64,000 nucleotides of DNA from Caballeronia temeraria (GCF_001544795.2 NZ_FCOI02000004.1:310001-374000), one strand, 5' to 3'. Counted from the first letter of the stretch, positions 54,366 to 63,054 are shown. The notes: a model not told the origin generated them from the sequence alone. Translations and numbers: made by a program.

Positions 54366-55511
54366 ATGAGAATCAAGGCAATTTCACTGGCGGCACTCGC
54401 CTGCATCGCAACTTCAGCTCATGCTCAGAGCAGCGTCACGCTGTACGGCGTCCTCGACGAAGGCTTCGACTACACGAGCAATGTCGGCGGAAATCGTGTC
54501 TATGAGCTGACGAGCGGCTATGCGTCGGGCAGCCGCTGGGGCATGCGCGGCGTCGAGGATCTGGGCGGCGGCACGAAGGCCGTGTTCCAGCTCGAAAGCG
54601 GCGTGAATCTCAGCAATGGCGCAGCCGGTCAAGGCGGACGCATGTTCGGGCGGCAGGCGTACATCGGCGTGACCGATGACCGTCTCGGCTCCGTCAAGCT
54701 CGGCCGCCAGTACGATTCGGTCGTCGACTATCTCGCGCCGACGACGGCCAACGGCAACTTCGCGGGCTATCTCTTCGCGCATCCGTTCGACAACGACAAC
54801 ACCGACAACTCGTTCCGCGTGAACAACACGGTCAAGTACGCGAGCCCGTCGTTCGGCGGCTTCCAGTTCGGCGGCACGTACAGCTTCAGCAACGACACGA
54901 ACTTCGCGAACAACCGGCAATACAGCGTCGGCGCGTCGTATGCGAATGCCGGCTTGCTCGTCGGCGCGGCTTATTTGCGTGCCGACGGCACCGGCCTGAC
55001 CGCAAACGGCGCGATCGCGACGAACGATGCGAGCTTCATCGCTCAACGCATGCAGATTTTCGGCGCGGGCGTGAACTACACGTTCGGCAACGCGACGGCG
55101 GGCTTCGCGTACACGAACTCGAGCTATCGCGATCCGGTGACGAACGGCTATATCGGCGGGACGCTGGCGTCGGATGGCAACACGCTGAAGAACCTCAAAT
55201 ATCAGAACTTCGAAGTGAACGGAAAGTATCAGTTCACGCCGGCGTTCTTCGTCGGCGCGCAGTACGTGTATTCGATGGAGACGTACGAATCGACCGCCGG
55301 CACCGTGAAGCCGCATATCCATTCGGCCGGCCTGATGGCGGATTACTTCCTCTCCAAGCGCACCGACGTGTACGTGCAGGGCGCGTATCAGAAGATCGCG
55401 GGCAGCTCGACCGGCTCGGTGCTGGATCAGGCGTTCGTGCCAGGCGCGCAGGGTGTGTCGTCGAGTTCGGAGCAATTCGTCGCGCGCGTGGCGTTGCGGC
55501 ACGCGTTCTGA
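54366..55511 (+). CDS. outer-membrane porin, Burkholderia OmpC/Opc type
   Basis: 381 residues. Signal peptide ends SAHA at about 20, the mature protein opens QSSVTLYGVLDEGFDY, carries SRWGMRGVEDLGGGTKAVFQLESG and the constriction-loop sequence, and ends VALRHAF with the C-terminal Phe needed for assembly. A general 16-stranded trimeric porin. The start at 54366 is fixed by the signal peptide. Divergent from the sugar-acid cluster, and could admit its substrate. Confidence 0.93.
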   Translation: MRIKAISLAALACIATSAHAQSSVTLYGVLDEGFDYTSNVGGNRVYELTSGYASGSRWGMRGVEDLGGGTKAVFQLESGVNLSNGAAGQGGRMFGRQAYIGVTDDRLGSVKLGRQYDSVVDYLAPTTANGNFAGYLFAHPFDNDNTDNSFRVNNTVKYASPSFGGFQFGGTYSFSNDTNFANNRQYSVGASYANAGLLVGAAYLRADGTGLTANGAIATNDASFIAQRMQIFGAGVNYTFGNATAGFAYTNSSYRDPVTNGYIGGTLASDGNTLKNLKYQNFEVNGKYQFTPAFFVGAQYVYSMETYESTAGTVKPHIHSAGLMADYFLSKRTDVYVQGAYQKIAGSSTGSVLDQAFVPGAQGVSSSSEQFVARVALRHAF

Positions 55512-55528
55512 CGTTCGCACGCATCGGA

Positions 55529-55559
55529 TCGCTGTCCGCGTGTGGCGTGCGGACAGCGA
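55529..55559 (+). terminator. terminator-like hairpin after the porin
   Basis: An 11-bp stem, TCGCTGTCCGC / GCGGACAGCGA, with a 9-base loop, 18 bp after the porin stop. There is no strong T-run, so efficiency is uncertain. Confidence 0.5.
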
Positions 55560-55709
55560 ATCCATCAAGCATCTTCCTAAGCATTTCCTAAGCTTCTGTC
55601 CTCTACTCTTGCGGCTTTCCTGAAACGGAAGACGCCGCAAGATGAAGCACACGCCCATTGCCGTTGTTGCGCGCCGCCGTCGAACGTCATGACCGTCCGG
55701 AGACACGCC

Positions 55710-56372
55710 ATGAGGGTATTGCTCGTCGAAGACGACCGCATGATCGGCGAATCGGTCCAGGATGAATTGCGCGACAGCAGCTACGCCGTCGACTGGGTGC
55801 GCGACGGCAATCTCGCGCTCACGAGCCTCACCACGCATGTCTACGATGCGATCCTGCTCGATCTCGGCCTGCCCGGCGCCGATGGCCTCGACGTGCTGCG
55901 CGCCGTGCGCCGTGGCGCGAGTCACGTGCCGCTCATCATCATCACGGCGCGCGATTCCGTCGAAGAGCGCATTCGCGGGCTCGACGAAGGCGCCGACGAT
56001 TACCTCATCAAACCGTTCGATATCTCCGAGCTGAAGGCCCGCATGCGCGCCGTGATTCGCCGACGCGGCGGACAAGCCGCGCCGGTCATGACGAACGGCG
56101 TGCTGACGCTCGATCCGGCGACGCGCGAAGCCACGTCCGGCGAAATCGCGACACGCCTTTCCAGCCGCGAATTCGCGCTGCTGCAAGCGCTGATGATCCG
56201 TCCCGGCGCCATTCTCTCGCGCGCGGAAATCGAAGACCGCATCTACGGCTGGAACGAGGAAGTGGAAAGCAACGCGGTCGAATTCCTGATTCATTCGCTG
56301 CGCAAGAAACTCGGCGCCACCGCGATCAAAAACGTGCGCGGTGTCGGCTGGATGGTCTCGAAACAGCCATGA
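55710..56372 (+). CDS. OmpR-family response regulator, QseB/TctD-like
   Basis: 220 residues. Receiver with VEDDRMIGESV, phosphoacceptor Asp51 (ILLDLGLPG) and Lys in DYLIKPFD; OmpR-type winged helix (SSREFALLQALMIRPGAILSRAEIEDRIYGW, VEFLIHSLRKKLG). It overlaps the kinase gene by 4 bases. Confidence 0.92.
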   Translation: MRVLLVEDDRMIGESVQDELRDSSYAVDWVRDGNLALTSLTTHVYDAILLDLGLPGADGLDVLRAVRRGASHVPLIIITARDSVEERIRGLDEGADDYLIKPFDISELKARMRAVIRRRGGQAAPVMTNGVLTLDPATREATSGEIATRLSSREFALLQALMIRPGAILSRAEIEDRIYGWNEEVESNAVEFLIHSLRKKLGATAIKNVRGVGWMVSKQP

Positions 56373-57652
56373 CGCGTTCGCTTCAGTTCAGGCTGTCGGC
56401 CTGGCTGTCGGCGCTGATCGTCGTGATCGCGGCGGCGGGCGGGGTCATCGCATTCAAGACGGCGTTCCACGAGGCCAACGAGTTGCAGGACGGCCAGTTG
56501 AAGCAGATCGCCGCGCTCGTCACGCCGCGCACGCTCGCGATGATGGAGCGCGAGGCGCTCGAGCGCGTCGACGGCGCGGACCGCGAATCGAGGCTCGTCA
56601 TTCAGACGATCGGCGAGCGCGCGCCGCTCACGGTCGCGGCCGATCTGCGCGATGGTGTGCAGAACGCGCTCATCGAGGGCACGCCGTGGCGTCTCGCCGT
56701 CAAGACGCTCGATGACGGCACGCGCGTCGTGATCGGCCAGAAGACGGCGGGCCGCGACGAAATCGCCCGCAACAGCGCGCTCGCCACCGTGATGCCCTTC
56801 GCCGCGCTCGCGCTCGTCTTGCTCGCGGCGCTGCATCTGATCGTGCGCCGCATGTTCCGGCCGCTCGCCGCGCTGTCCGCAGGTCTCGACACGCGGCCCG
56901 AACACGATCTCTCCGCGCTTTCCGGCGACGCGCTGCCGAGCGAAATCACGCCGTTCGTCGTCGCGATCAACCGGCTGCTCGCGCGCGTGGACGCGTCGGT
57001 GGTGCTGCAACGACGCTTCGTCGCCGACGCCGCGCACGAACTGCGCTCGCCGCTGACCGCGCTCTCGTTGCAGGCGGAACGGCTGAACGCGTCCGAGCTG
57101 CCCGACAGCGCGCGCGAACGGCTCGATGCGTTGCGCCGTGGGCTCGCGCGCACGCGTTCGCTGCTGCATCAACTGTTGACGCTCGCGCGCCTGCAACAAC
57201 GCACCGACGCCGACACCGCGCGCCTGCGCGTGCAGGAAGTCTTTCGCAATGTGCTGGAAGATCTGATGCCGCTCGCGGAGGCGAAGGAGATCGACATCGG
57301 CGTATCGAGTGTCGATGAAGTCTTCATCCAGGCGCCGCAAGCCGATCTCACGATCATGGTGAAGAATCTCGTCGATAACGCGATCCGCTACACGCCCGCG
57401 GGCGGCCGCGTCGATCTCGCGACGGGCGTTTCGGACACGCGGCCGTGGATTCGCGTCGAGGATAGCGGGCCGGGCATCGCGCCGGAGGAACGCGCGCGCG
57501 TCTTCGATCCGTTCTATCGCGTGCTCGGCAACGATGCGGACGGTTCGGGCCTCGGGCTGTCGATCGTCGGCACGATCGCGGCGCGCATGGGCGCGAAGGT
57601 CGAACTCGCGGATGCCGCGCCGCGCGGGCTCGTCGTGACGGTCACGATCTGA
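56369..57652 (+). CDS. QseC-like sensor histidine kinase
   Basis: 427 residues. Membrane helices near 10-30 and 140-165 around a periplasmic domain, H-box ADAAHELRSPLTALSLQ, N-box NLVDNAIRYTP and G-boxes DSGPGIAPEE and GSGLGLSIVGTI. Partner of the preceding regulator. Signal unknown. Confidence 0.9.
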   Translation: MTRSLQFRLSAWLSALIVVIAAAGGVIAFKTAFHEANELQDGQLKQIAALVTPRTLAMMEREALERVDGADRESRLVIQTIGERAPLTVAADLRDGVQNALIEGTPWRLAVKTLDDGTRVVIGQKTAGRDEIARNSALATVMPFAALALVLLAALHLIVRRMFRPLAALSAGLDTRPEHDLSALSGDALPSEITPFVVAINRLLARVDASVVLQRRFVADAAHELRSPLTALSLQAERLNASELPDSARERLDALRRGLARTRSLLHQLLTLARLQQRTDADTARLRVQEVFRNVLEDLMPLAEAKEIDIGVSSVDEVFIQAPQADLTIMVKNLVDNAIRYTPAGGRVDLATGVSDTRPWIRVEDSGPGIAPEERARVFDPFYRVLGNDADGSGLGLSIVGTIAARMGAKVELADAAPRGLVVTVTI

Positions 57653-57776
57653 AATCGTTAGCTGCTTCACGAGCCATGCAGGCGGCGGCGGACCATACGC
57701 CAGCCGCATATCTGGCACGCGCGCGGCGTGCTATCGTCGATGCGTCATTCCGATGCGCGATCCCGATGCCGCCATC

Positions 57777-58145
57777 ATGAGTCAAGTCCGCTATCCTCTC
57801 GGACCCGATGACCGGGTGCATCTGCTGTGCTGGCTCACGTGCGGACTGCTCGGCGCGTATTACATCGAAGGCGACTGGCCCGATGCGTCGTTCCAGGTGC
57901 GCACGGCGCATCGCTGGCTCGACCGGCATCGTCGCGCGGCCGACTGGATCGAGACCGCGCGGCTTTCGGTGGCGGCGCACGCGCTCGCCGCGCGCTTCTC
58001 CACGATGCTCGACGCAGACGCTTCACGCAGCGACATCGAACGCATCCTCGAAGGCGAGGATCTCGACTACGAAAGCGTACTCGTGCAACGCATCTATCAC
58101 GAATGCTGGATCGAGCTCTCGGGCCGGCGCAAGCCCTCGCTTTAG
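57777..58145 (+). CDS. hypothetical protein, about 122 residues
   Basis: A mixed alpha-helical soluble protein (HLLCWLTCGLLGAYYIEGDWPDASFQVRTAHRWLDRHRRAADWIE). Codon use agrees with the neighbours, which supports a real gene. ATG 57777 (MSQVRYPLG) is taken, with 57753 as an alternative. No family recognised. Confidence 0.55.
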   Translation: MSQVRYPLGPDDRVHLLCWLTCGLLGAYYIEGDWPDASFQVRTAHRWLDRHRRAADWIETARLSVAAHALAARFSTMLDADASRSDIERILEGEDLDYESVLVQRIYHECWIELSGRRKPSL

Positions 58146-58435
58146 GCGATCCGCCTTCCTTCAGTCTTTTCGACGTTCACACCGCGATCAATTTCCGTGC
58201 CGCATTGAAGGCGCGCCCCGATGCGTCTCGCGCTCGGGCACGGGCATTTTTTTGCGCCGGTCGAATGTGCGGAACCCCACATTGGCGCACAGGACGGGGC
58301 GCTACCATCGGCCCGCCTGCTCGCACGTCGATGTTCGCGCCTCCCGGCGGTGCTCCTGAATCGCCGGGCTCAAAAGCGGCTACACCGTCAGCGGCCAAGA
58401 ACGATGAAAACAATCGACACTGACCGGAGGTCGCC

Positions 58436-60796
58436 ATGCAGCGCAGTATTCGTCCGCTTGTTCCTGAAACCCGGATTCGCCGCGCAAGGCTGCGGCCGCT
58501 CGCGATGCTCGTGCCCATCGTCGCGGGTTTGACATGCGCGAGCGCAGCGGATGCCGCGCCGCCCTTGCCGAGCGGCGGCCAGTTCGTCGCGGGCAGCGGC
58601 GCGATCAGCGGCGGCGGCACCGGTTCGACGCTCACGATCAATCAGACGACGACGCGCGGTGTCATCGACTGGAACAGTTTTTCGATCGGCAGCGGGCGGC
58701 AAGTCACGTTCAACAACGGCAACGGCGCGACGCTCAATCGTGTGACCGGCGGCGATGCATCGGTGATACTCGGGCAGCTCAGCGGGACGGGCAGCGTGTA
58801 TCTCGTCAATCCGCAGGGCGTGCTGGTCGGGCCGGGCGGCGTGGTCGCGACGGGCGGGCGCTTCGTCGCGTCGGCGCTCGATATCGGCAACGACGCGTTC
58901 ATGCAGGCCGGCCCGCTCACGCTTTCCGGCGGCGGCAACGGCATGGTCATCAATCTGGGCACCATTGGATCGAGCGGCGGCGACGTGTTCCTCGTGTCGC
59001 GTTCGGCGGCGGTGAACGGCGGCAGCATCAACGCGCCGAAGGGCTCGGTCGAAATCGCGACCGGCAATCAGGTGCTTTTGCAGGATTCGTCGGGCGGACA
59101 GCAGGTTTTCGTACAGGCGGGCAGCGGCGGCACGGCGATGAACGGCGGACTGATCCAGGCGGCGCAGGCGAACCTGCAAGCCGCCGACGGCAACGTGTAC
59201 GCGCTCGCCGGCAACAGCGCCGCGATCCGCGCGACCGGCACCGCGACGCGCGATGGCCACGTCTGGCTCGTCGCCGATCAGGGCTCGGTCCACGCGAACG
59301 GCGCGATCGCCGCGACGAACGCGGACGGCAGCGGCGGCACGGTCGAAACGCGCGCGAACACGCTCGACGTCGCGGGCGCGAACGTGCAGGCGCGCACGTG
59401 GAAGCTCGGCGCGCCGGCGTTCACCGTCGATCAGGCGAACGCGGATGCCCTCGCGCGCAGTCTCTCCAACGGCACATCGGTCGATGTCGAAGCGAACACC
59501 GGCGATGTGAACGTCGGCGGCAACGTCCAGTGGAACGGCAACGCATCGCTGACGCTCGGCGCGGCGCATGGCGTGGGGATCGGCGCGGGCACGGTCATCG
59601 GCAATGCGGGCAACGGCAATCTCACGCTGCGCGCGGATACGGGCGGCATCGACAACGGCGGCGGCGTGACGAACGGCGGCACGATCGACTGGTCGAAGAG
59701 CGGCGGCATCGTCAGCGTGCTCTACGACATGAACGGCGCCTACGCGCCCGGCACGCTGCTCACGAACAGCGGATGGACCGCCGCGCCGTACAGCGGGCTG
59801 CTCACGCAGGCGACCGCGTACAAGCTCGTGAACAATCTCGCCGATCTTTCCTCCGTGCCGAAGGATCTCGCGGGCAATTACGCGCTCGGCAGGGATATCG
59901 ACGCGACCGCCACCTATCCGAACTATTTCACGGCGATCGGCGCGACGGCGACGCCGTTCACCGGCCAGTTCGATGGTTTCGGCCACACCATCGACAAGCT
60001 CACGACGACGGCGAATCTCGACGACGACCGTCAGGGCATGTTCGGCGTGATCGGCACGAGCGGCGTCGTGCGCAATCTGAATCTCACCAACTCGAACACG
60101 AGCGGCTACTCGTCGGGCGCGTACGGCTTGCTCGCGGGCCAGAACGACGGCCTCGTGACCTATGTCAACACGACAGGCGGCGTCGGGCAGAACGGCTTCG
60201 GCGGCGCGGGCGCGGGCGGGCTCGTCGGCGTGAACAACGGCGTGATCGAGCGATCGTCGAGTACGGCGGACGTCGGCTATCAGATTCCGGCGGGCGGTCT
60301 CGTCGGCGTGAACAACGGCACGATCGCGCAGTCGTACGCGACCGGCACCACGCTCGCCGGCACGCATGGCGAGACGGGCGGACTCGTCGCGTTCAACAAT
60401 GGACTGATCACGCAGTCGTATGCGACGGGCGGCGTGGGCGGCTTCGGCGGTGGCGGGCTGGTGTTCGTGAACGGCGCGACGGGCGTCATCAACGAATCGT
60501 TCGCGGTGGGGCAAGTCGGCGGCGGCGGGCCTCCGGGCGATCCGGAAGGCGGCATCGCGGCTTACAACCAGGGCGCCATTCACAACAACGTCTACTGGAA
60601 CAAGGAAACGACGACTCGCACCAGCGCGGCCGCTTCGAACTCGGGGACCGCGCCGCCCGATTCGAATGGACTCACGACCGCGCAGATGAGCAATGCGTCG
60701 AACTTCCTCGACTGGAACATTCCGGCGGGCGGCGTCTGGGCGATGCCGACTGGCGCGACGCATCCGGTCTTGCAGTGGCAGCAGGCGCAGCCTTGA
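58436..60796 (+). CDS. TPS-type filamentous-haemagglutinin-like exoprotein with GLUG repeats
   Basis: 786 residues. A long signal peptide ends ADA near residue 40. The two-partner-secretion domain follows (TTTRGVIDWNSFSIGSGRQVTFNN, the NPxG-type motif VNPQGVLVGPGG). Beta-helix repeats run to about 480. From ~500 there is a domain with ALGRDIDATATY and several GLUG motifs (GGLVGVNNGVIERS, GGLVGVNNGTIAQSYATG). It is short for the family and lacks a TpsB transporter gene within the window. GGAGG lies upstream of the ATG. Adhesion or surface binding is the family role. Confidence 0.83.
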   Translation: MQRSIRPLVPETRIRRARLRPLAMLVPIVAGLTCASAADAAPPLPSGGQFVAGSGAISGGGTGSTLTINQTTTRGVIDWNSFSIGSGRQVTFNNGNGATLNRVTGGDASVILGQLSGTGSVYLVNPQGVLVGPGGVVATGGRFVASALDIGNDAFMQAGPLTLSGGGNGMVINLGTIGSSGGDVFLVSRSAAVNGGSINAPKGSVEIATGNQVLLQDSSGGQQVFVQAGSGGTAMNGGLIQAAQANLQAADGNVYALAGNSAAIRATGTATRDGHVWLVADQGSVHANGAIAATNADGSGGTVETRANTLDVAGANVQARTWKLGAPAFTVDQANADALARSLSNGTSVDVEANTGDVNVGGNVQWNGNASLTLGAAHGVGIGAGTVIGNAGNGNLTLRADTGGIDNGGGVTNGGTIDWSKSGGIVSVLYDMNGAYAPGTLLTNSGWTAAPYSGLLTQATAYKLVNNLADLSSVPKDLAGNYALGRDIDATATYPNYFTAIGATATPFTGQFDGFGHTIDKLTTTANLDDDRQGMFGVIGTSGVVRNLNLTNSNTSGYSSGAYGLLAGQNDGLVTYVNTTGGVGQNGFGGAGAGGLVGVNNGVIERSSSTADVGYQIPAGGLVGVNNGTIAQSYATGTTLAGTHGETGGLVAFNNGLITQSYATGGVGGFGGGGLVFVNGATGVINESFAVGQVGGGGPPGDPEGGIAAYNQGAIHNNVYWNKETTTRTSAAASNSGTAPPDSNGLTTAQMSNASNFLDWNIPAGGVWAMPTGATHPVLQWQQAQP

Positions 60797-60837
60797 GGCG
60801 TGTTGCCGACGGTTGCAGAGGTCAGATGAAGCGCCAC

Positions 60838-60953
60838 GATTTTTGATCTTTGAGGGAGAAACGCTTGAAGTCGACGCCGATTCGACCTTGCAGCGCGTGA
60901 GGATCAACGTTGAACACGAGCGATTGACCATTACTGCTGAATATAACCCATGA
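60838..60953 (+). pseudogene. SymE-like remnant, copy A
   Basis: The plus-strand frame from about 60840 reads ...TLEVDADSTLQRVRINVEHERLTITAE and matches copy B (LENAGFEPGSRARVHIEHGRLTITAE) residue for residue in register; the ends VEHERLTITAE / IEHGRLTITAE are unmistakably related. The N-terminal part is missing or scrambled, and no start is visible. Followed directly by a hairpin. Confidence 0.6.
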
Positions 60954-60975
60954 AAGGGCTGCAAATGTAGCCCTT
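60954..60975. terminator. bidirectional hairpin between SymE copy A and immunity gene 3
   Basis: Arms AAGGGCT / AGCCCTT with an 8-base loop, placed between the convergent ends of the SymE remnant (stop at 60953) and the immunity gene (stop at 60982). Confidence 0.6.
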
Positions 60976-60981
60976 ACCAAA

Positions 60982-61364
60982 TCATTCACTGGTATATACC
61001 GATGGCCCCATAAGCTGCAAATGCGAACATTCAACCACCAGCGAAGCTTTTTCGCTGTTGATGCTCAGTCTATTCATTTCCGCATCTCTTTCAATAGAGA
61101 TTTCGGCAAGCATACTTGGTGCAATGCCGTTCATATTGACTGACTTTACTCCACCACAATTAAGGCCGCACCGGCATCCGTTGTATCCTTTACCCCACTT
61201 TGGAGGCGGATTGTCGGGCAATTGCCCAACGAGGTCGAATTCAATAACAACTGTTGGGCCTTCCCGATCAATCTTTATACTAAAAAATCAATTAATGAAA
61301 TTTCGACAGGTTTTGAAAAAAACTTTCTTAATAAAACGCTTCCATCCAAGTCATTCCAGAGCAT
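60982..61364 (-). pseudogene. Imm50-like immunity gene with a homopolymer frameshift
   Basis: The ATG at 61364, 9 bases after the toxin stop, opens MLWNDLDGSVLLRKFFSKPVEISLIDF, then meets a TAA. The next frame continues SIKIDREGPTVVIEFDL, NPPPKWGKGYNGCRCGL and ends VYTSE at 60982. Adding one T to the six-T run (61282-61287) joins both into a 127-residue protein. DREGP-x-V-x3-FDL-x-NPP-x-KW is the pattern I associate with immunity family 50. The cognate toxin is the adjacent CT3. Either a true inactivation, phase variation or sequencing error. Confidence 0.65.
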
Positions 61365-61373
61365 AATTTTCCG

Positions 61374-61819
61374 TCAATAGCTGTAGTAGTGATCCAATGT
61401 CTTGGGAACGGATTCTGTTCTGACGTTATCGATGGGCCTGATGTTAATGTGTGGCCCTTGATTTCCAACGCCGTCAGGATAATAGTGGCCTGCGGAATGA
61501 TCCAAGATGATAACTTTTGAACCATCCGCCCTGGTGAATTGATATTCTCTTGTCCATATCGGTTTTCCGGAAGCAACCAAAATGCTATTCCCGTCTGAAT
61601 CCGTCATGCGAACACTTCCATGATCGCCCTCAAAGCCAGTTCGTGGATTGAAAATCTTGTCTGGTCTCTGACTCATGGGTACTCGAGCGTCTCTTTTTGC
61701 TGCTCTAAACGCAGCATTTCTTGACTGAAATCTCGGAGGAGATTGTCCTTCTGACGGTGTACATGCCAGCCCCAACGGATCAACCCACCCACCGGATCAG
61801 GCGCATACGCATAAACATT
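61374..61819 (-). pseudogene. displaced Rhs C-terminal toxin cassette CT3
   Basis: The 5' end (61819) preserves just the tail of an Rhs core, NVYAYAPDPV, then a one-base loss (about 61787-61793) shifts the frame before WVDPLGLACTPSEG. The toxin region (intact frame to 61374, ~125 residues) has FNPRTGFEGDHGSVRMTD, then IILDHSAGHYY, NQGPHINIRP and VPKTLDHYYSY. The conserved histidines look catalytic, as in HNH-like or related nucleases, but no family is named with confidence. A TAA precedes NVYAYA, so it is not expressed as an Rhs fusion. Confidence 0.7.
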
Positions 61820-61904
61820 TTACCCTGACGCATCCGCCCCGCGCATCGGCCGCGTTCCCTTATCCGGCAAGGCTTTCAGCCATCCAGCAAACCGTCGAAG
61901 GGAA

Positions 61905-61975
61905 TTTTTTGCGTAGACGCGATTTTCAGGTCCAACGTATCTCGAAATAACCCGTATTCTCCCTCTGGTCATCAC
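61905..61975 (+). pseudogene. possible SymE-like remnant, copy C
   Basis: The plus-strand frame ends YLEITRILPLVITTAE and then TAA, followed by a hairpin 21 bp later, exactly as in copies A and B. Only the tail is similar and frameshifts must be assumed further upstream (DFQVQRIS). Weak on its own; its position in the repeated unit is the main support. Confidence 0.35.
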
Positions 61976-61996
61976 CACCGCTGAATAAACCGGACA

Positions 61997-62019
61997 AGGA
62001 GCCGCACCAAGCGGCTCCT
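61997..62019. terminator. hairpin between SymE copy C and immunity gene 2
   Basis: Arms AGGAGCCGC / GCGGCTCCT with loop ACCAA. Same placement as the hairpins beside copies A and B. The 134 bp between it and the immunity stop (62020-62153) is AT-rich and shows no gene. Confidence 0.6.
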
Positions 62020-62153
62020 GATGCCAGCCTTCACCCCAAATTAACCATTCTTTTATTTTTTAGACCAGTTAATTGCAAAAAACAAAAATCGCTCACCCAT
62101 ACCATCTCCGCTCGATTCCCTTCATACGGTCCGCCATCTACTCTGTTAGATTT

Positions 62154-62579
62154 TTATTTTCTAAATGAATAGACCCACAATTCGTCAAAAATAAAACTCT
62201 TATCCAAAAAATCCGTCAATGCTTCAAAATCATCGAATTCGTTCGGAAGAGAAAGGCCGACCCCCTTTATGCCATCGACTTGGACAAATCCGCACCATGC
62301 AATCTGCGTCGTAGAATGCTTTAGGACAGCATCGACATTCATGCCTGGCCAAAGTTTCCCCTTGTAATTTCCCTTGAAATTTTTGTTGGCGGAAATGCTT
62401 TCAATGCATCCATTTTTTGGATTATGGTAAATAGTTAGCGTGCCGCCATCTACCTTAACTGTACTGGGATTTACTCGTGCTATTGCATGGGCGCGATCCA
62501 GTTTGTCGATGACAAGGGAGATATTATCACCCAATGAAATTCCGCCTATAGATTGGCCCGGAATAATAATATTATTCAA
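62154..62579 (-). CDS. putative immunity protein for CT2
   Basis: 141 residues with low-GC codons, no signal peptide. It opens MNNIIIPGQSIGGISLGDNIS and ends WVYSFRK. TTG 62579 is the likely start, with AGGAAAG upstream, 11 bp after the CT2 toxin stop. No family recognised; the role is inferred from the cassette arrangement. Confidence 0.62.
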   Translation of the reverse strand: MNNIIIPGQSIGGISLGDNISLVIDKLDRAHAIARVNPSTVKVDGGTLTIYHNPKNGCIESISANKNFKGNYKGKLWPGMNVDAVLKHSTTQIAWCGFVQVDGIKGVGLSLPNEFDDFEALTDFLDKSFIFDELWVYSFRK

Positions 62580-62590
62580 ACTTTGCTTTC

Positions 62591-62917
62591 CTATCTTGGT
62601 CCATTGGACAGAACGCCATCCACATAAACAGGGCTATCAAATATTTTATCGTAATTTTTGAATCCAATCGGTCCAATTCGTCCCTGAGGTTCATCGTTTC
62701 GATAAATTTTCCAATACTCGGTACCATGAACTCCACCGCCGGGGTGGAAATCAAGGACATCCACATCTCCAGCACTAGTTTTACGCGTGAACGTCGTATG
62801 TGATGTTTTTGCGCTATTTGGATTGGTCCCATCTTTTACATAACCCTTCTTCAAAAGGTACGCTTCAACATCTTGAGGTTTTTTGCCGCTCAATCGACTT
62901 ACCCAGCGCCTTTGCAT
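62591..62917 (-). CDS. orphan Rhs C-terminal toxin fragment CT2
   Basis: Up to 108 residues. The homologous toxin region probably starts near 62890 with LSGKKPQDVEAYLLKKGYV and ends WKIYRNDEPQGRIGPIGF, SPVYVDGVLSNGPR. A central HPGGGVHGTEYWKI could be active-site sequence. No Rhs core is attached: its 5' side runs into the SymE copy B on the other strand, so the gene is a truncated, silent cassette unless recombined. Family not recognised. Confidence 0.6.
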   Translation of the reverse strand: MQRRWVSRLSGKKPQDVEAYLLKKGYVKDGTNPNSAKTSHTTFTRKTSAGDVDVLDFHPGGGVHGTEYWKIYRNDEPQGRIGPIGFKNYDKIFDSPVYVDGVLSNGPR

Positions 62918-63021
62918 CGCTCAGGCTCGCGGGTGTCAGGCTGGAGAACGCCGGATTTGAACCCGGCTCCCGCGCTCGCGTTCACATCGAACATGGGCGA
63001 CTCACCATTACTGCTGAGTAG
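62911..63021 (+). pseudogene. SymE-like remnant, copy B
   Basis: The best preserved of the three: FASLRLAGVRLENAGFEPG and SRARVHIEHGRLTITAE, stop TAG at 63019. It aligns with the AbrB-like core of SymE (LKGQWLEAAGF then V-x-V-x-EG-x-IVLTA). The N-terminal part is cut off where toxin CT2 begins on the opposite strand. Confidence 0.7.
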
Positions 63022-63030
63022 ACGAACAAA

Positions 63031-63048
63031 GGGCCGCGTCTGCGGCCC
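63031..63048. terminator. bidirectional hairpin between SymE copy B and immunity gene 1
   Basis: Arms GGGCCGC / GCGGCCC, 4-base loop, then ATCTTTT on the plus strand and TTTG on the minus strand, between two convergent stops. Confidence 0.7.
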
Positions 63049-63054
63049 AATCTT

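Noticed and set aside
58388..60964. 858-residue minus-strand frame
   Set aside because: Antisense shadow of the repetitive haemagglutinin gene; the R/A-rich composition has no domain.
60822..61034. 70-residue minus-strand frame ending in SSNGQSLVFNVDPHALQ
   Set aside because: Its similarity to the minus strand of 62970-63020 is explained better by the plus-strand SymE-like tails, which keep protein-level register and end at stops.
61058..61366. 102-residue plus-strand frame
   Set aside because: Antisense to the Imm50-like gene, whose amino-acid pattern is recognisable once one T is restored.
62944..62975. GGTTCAAATCC on the minus strand, resembling a tRNA T-arm
   Set aside because: No acceptor stem or anticodon arm can be folded around it; the plus strand encodes the SymE-like tail ENAGFEPGS here.
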